Below the pieces are notes generated by a model. The model did not search any database. It was not told the origin of the DNA and saw only the letters and a list, made by a program, of their open reading frames with translations. Positions 62,559 through 64,000 of a DNA stretch of 64,000 nt are shown here, in pieces. Position 1 is the stretch's first letter. Each line of letters begins with the position of its first letter. Where the stretch lies: NCBI RefSeq assembly GCF_003391135.1, contig NZ_CP031455.1, positions 806,001 through 870,000 on the forward strand, in the 5' to 3' direction. Position numbers and translations under genes: made by a program. This stretch comes from Streptoverticillium olivoreticuli subsp. olivoreticuli. Its GTDB lineage: Bacteria > Actinomycetota > Actinomycetes > Streptomycetales > Streptomycetaceae.

Positions 62559-62772
62559 CTCGCTTGCCTCTCCCCCGTTACCACGACCGGCCGTCGCGGG
62601 CTCAGGGTGCTCCGCATCCGCGGGCGGGGCGAGATCTCTTGACACGTCCTTGATCTCCACGTGCCGGTATTGACAGTTCCCTGACACATGGCCTGCCGTC
62701 CGGTGCGCCGACCGCGTCCGCAGCGCGTGGTACGGCTGGAACGCCTGCCGTCCGAGGAGATCACCTACAGCG

Positions 62773-63450
62773 TCACGACTTCCGTTCGCCGCCCTTCGCC
62801 CACAGGGAGCGCACGTGGCCGAGGTGGCGTGCCATGCACTTCTCGGCGCCCTTGGCGTCGCCCGCGAGCATCAGGTCCAGGATTTCGAGGTGTTCCTCGG
62901 CGGAGGGGATGAGCTCGCCGCGCTGGTCGAGGGCGGTCAGCCCGTACAGGCGCGAGCGCTTGCGCAGGTCGCCGACGGTTTCGACGAGGCGTTCGTTGCC
63001 GGAGAGGGCCAGCAGGGTGAGGTGGAACTGCCGGTCGGCCTCGAGGTAGCCGATGAGGTCGTGGTCGCGTGCGGCCCGCACGATCTCCTCGGCGACCGGG
63101 CGCAGTGCCTCGAGATCCTCCCGGGCGGCGGTGCGCGCGACCCGGCCGGTCGTGGGGACCTCGATCAGTGTGCGGATCTCGGTGTACTGGTCCAGGTCGC
63201 GCTCGTTGACCTCGGTCACCCGGAATCCCTTGTTGCGGACCGGTTCGACCAGGCCCTCGCGGGCGAGGTCGAGCATGGCCTCGCGCACCGGGGTCGCGGA
63301 GATGCCGAAGTCCTCCGCGAGCTGCGGTGCGGAGTAGACCTCGCCGGGGCGGAGTTCGCCGGAGATGAGCGCGGCCCGCAGGGCGTGGGCGACCTGGTCG
63401 CGCAGCCGCTCGGTGGCGGTGATGAGGTTGCGCTGCTTGAGGTGGCCCAT
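62773..63450 (-). CDS. GntR/FadR-family transcriptional regulator (FCD domain)
   Basis: 225 residues from ATG 63448-63450; the longer frame to 63558 is Arg/Pro-rich. N-terminal winged helix 'ALISGELRPGEVYSAPQLAE' / 'FGISATPVREAMLDLAREG' and an all-helical FCD domain with metal-binding His and Asp ('ADRQFHLTLLALSGN', 'HLEILDLMLAGD', 'ARHLGHV'). Probably controls the adjacent aldehyde dehydrogenase gene, whose stop lies 132 bases upstream in the same direction. Confidence 0.85.
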   Translation of the reverse strand: MGHLKQRNLITATERLRDQVAHALRAALISGELRPGEVYSAPQLAEDFGISATPVREAMLDLAREGLVEPVRNKGFRVTEVNERDLDQYTEIRTLIEVPTTGRVARTAAREDLEALRPVAEEIVRAARDHDLIGYLEADRQFHLTLLALSGNERLVETVGDLRKRSRLYGLTALDQRGELIPSAEEHLEILDLMLAGDAKGAEKCMARHLGHVRSLWAKGGERKS

Positions 63451-63582
63451 GGTGTCCCGTGTCCTTTGCGTCGCCGGTGCGGCGGCCGGGTCCGGCCGCC
63501 TCGTCCTCGGCACGTCCGCAGCCGCGCTGCCCGGCTGGTCCGTACCTGGACGGACCAACGAGCGTACAATGTCACATCGTTC

Positions 63583-64000
63583 TCAGGGAGCCAGGGTGTA
63601 GGTCCGGCTGGAGGTGTAGAAGTCCAGTGCCGCGCGCCCCTGTTCGCGCGGCCCGTGGCCGGAGGCCTTGGTGCCGCCGAACGGCAGGTGGAAGTCGACG
63701 CCGGTGGACGGGGCGTTGACGCGGATCATTCCGGTGTCGAGGCGGTCGAGACCGTGCAGCGCCGCCTCCAGCCCGGCGGTGTGGACCGAGGTGACCAGCC
63801 CGTACGGGACCGCGTTGCTGATCCGTACGGCGTGCGGCAGGTCGTCCGCGGGCACCAGGGCGGCGACGGGGGCGAAGACCTCCTCGGTGAGCAGCCGGTG
63901 ACCGGTCGGCACCTTTTCGACCACTGTGGGGGCCGCGTACCAGCCGGGTCCCTCCGGAGCGGTGCCGGCGGCGAGGACGGCGGCACCGCCCAGGGCCTCC
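63583..64000 (-). CDS. Aldehyde dehydrogenase, C-terminal part (runs off window)
   Basis: 139 residues of the C-terminus are visible: 'TEEVFAPVAALVPADDL' (the EEVFGP NAD-site motif), 'AVPYGLVTSVHT', 'GMIRVNAPSTGVDFHLPFGG' and the end 'KASGHGPREQG'. The 'VN.P..GVD.H.PFGG.K.SG' pattern resembles ketoglutarate-semialdehyde or lactaldehyde-type dehydrogenases. The neighbouring FadR-type regulator suggests an inducible catabolic enzyme. Confidence 0.85.
   Translation of the reverse strand, partial: EALGGAAVLAAGTAPEGPGWYAAPTVVEKVPTGHRLLTEEVFAPVAALVPADDLPHAVRISNAVPYGLVTSVHTAGLEAALHGLDRLDTGMIRVNAPSTGVDFHLPFGGTKASGHGPREQGRAALDFYTSSRTYTLAP

Overview
The window is high-GC DNA with GTG/ATG starts, purine-rich ribosome binding sites, ATGA start/stop overlaps, many Tat/Sec-exported proteins, DmdR/IdeR-type iron boxes and several natural-product genes. 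All of this points to a Streptomyces (or close actinomycete) chromosome, in an accessory or arm-like region. No rRNA, tRNA, CRISPR array or intact mobile element was seen.

Layout. At 1-194 the first codons of an NRPS (condensation domain) leave the left edge. An M48 membrane peptidase and a helical-repeat protein follow (377-3115, minus strand). From 3638 to 14563 a plus-strand operon has the content and order of the peptidyl-nucleoside pathway of the blasticidin S type: cytosylglucuronate synthase-like glycosyltransferase, radical SAM enzyme, a half-size glycosyltransferase-like protein, a 2,3-aminomutase whose substrate pocket is not lysine-like, a DegT aminotransferase, an ATP-grasp ligase, an MFS exporter, a CHAT-protease/zinc-ribbon protein and a small guanidino-type methyltransferase. 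A second exporter of the same MFS family lies convergent to it (14934-16196). The expected product is a cytosine-hexuronate nucleoside carrying a beta-arginine-like side chain.

16845-25055 is an iron-acquisition island. An EfeU-EfeO fusion plus EfeB, and a siderophore-binding lipoprotein with two FecCD permeases but no ATPase, each follow an iron box. An SRPBCC-ArsR-SRPBCC operon with two evenly spaced inverted-repeat operators sits between them. 25209-36969 holds mostly exported proteins (basic-secretory-protein peptidase, trypsin-like protease, beta-lactamase-like hydrolase, NodB deacetylase, double-psi barrel protein, lectin-like propeller protein, and a tiny secreted peptide with an apparent ATC start). 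It also holds nadE, a sigma factor pair and two decayed nucleotidyltransferase genes.

37112-53554 (minus strand) is a polyunsaturated-fatty-acid-synthase-like iterative PKS locus. It encodes an OleB-like alpha/beta hydrolase, a P450 with an unusual I-helix, a PfaD enoyl reductase, a PfaA-like protein (KS-AT-one ACP-KR-DH) and a PfaC-like protein in which an AT is inserted between the CLF and four hot-dog units. An acetoacetate-decarboxylase-family protein lies just upstream. The remainder (54817-64000, minus strand) encodes an exported amidase, a KdpD kinase without a KdpE partner, a CPA1 Na+/H+ antiporter, a four-TM protein, a FadR-type GntR regulator and the C-terminal part of an aldehyde dehydrogenase that runs off the right edge.
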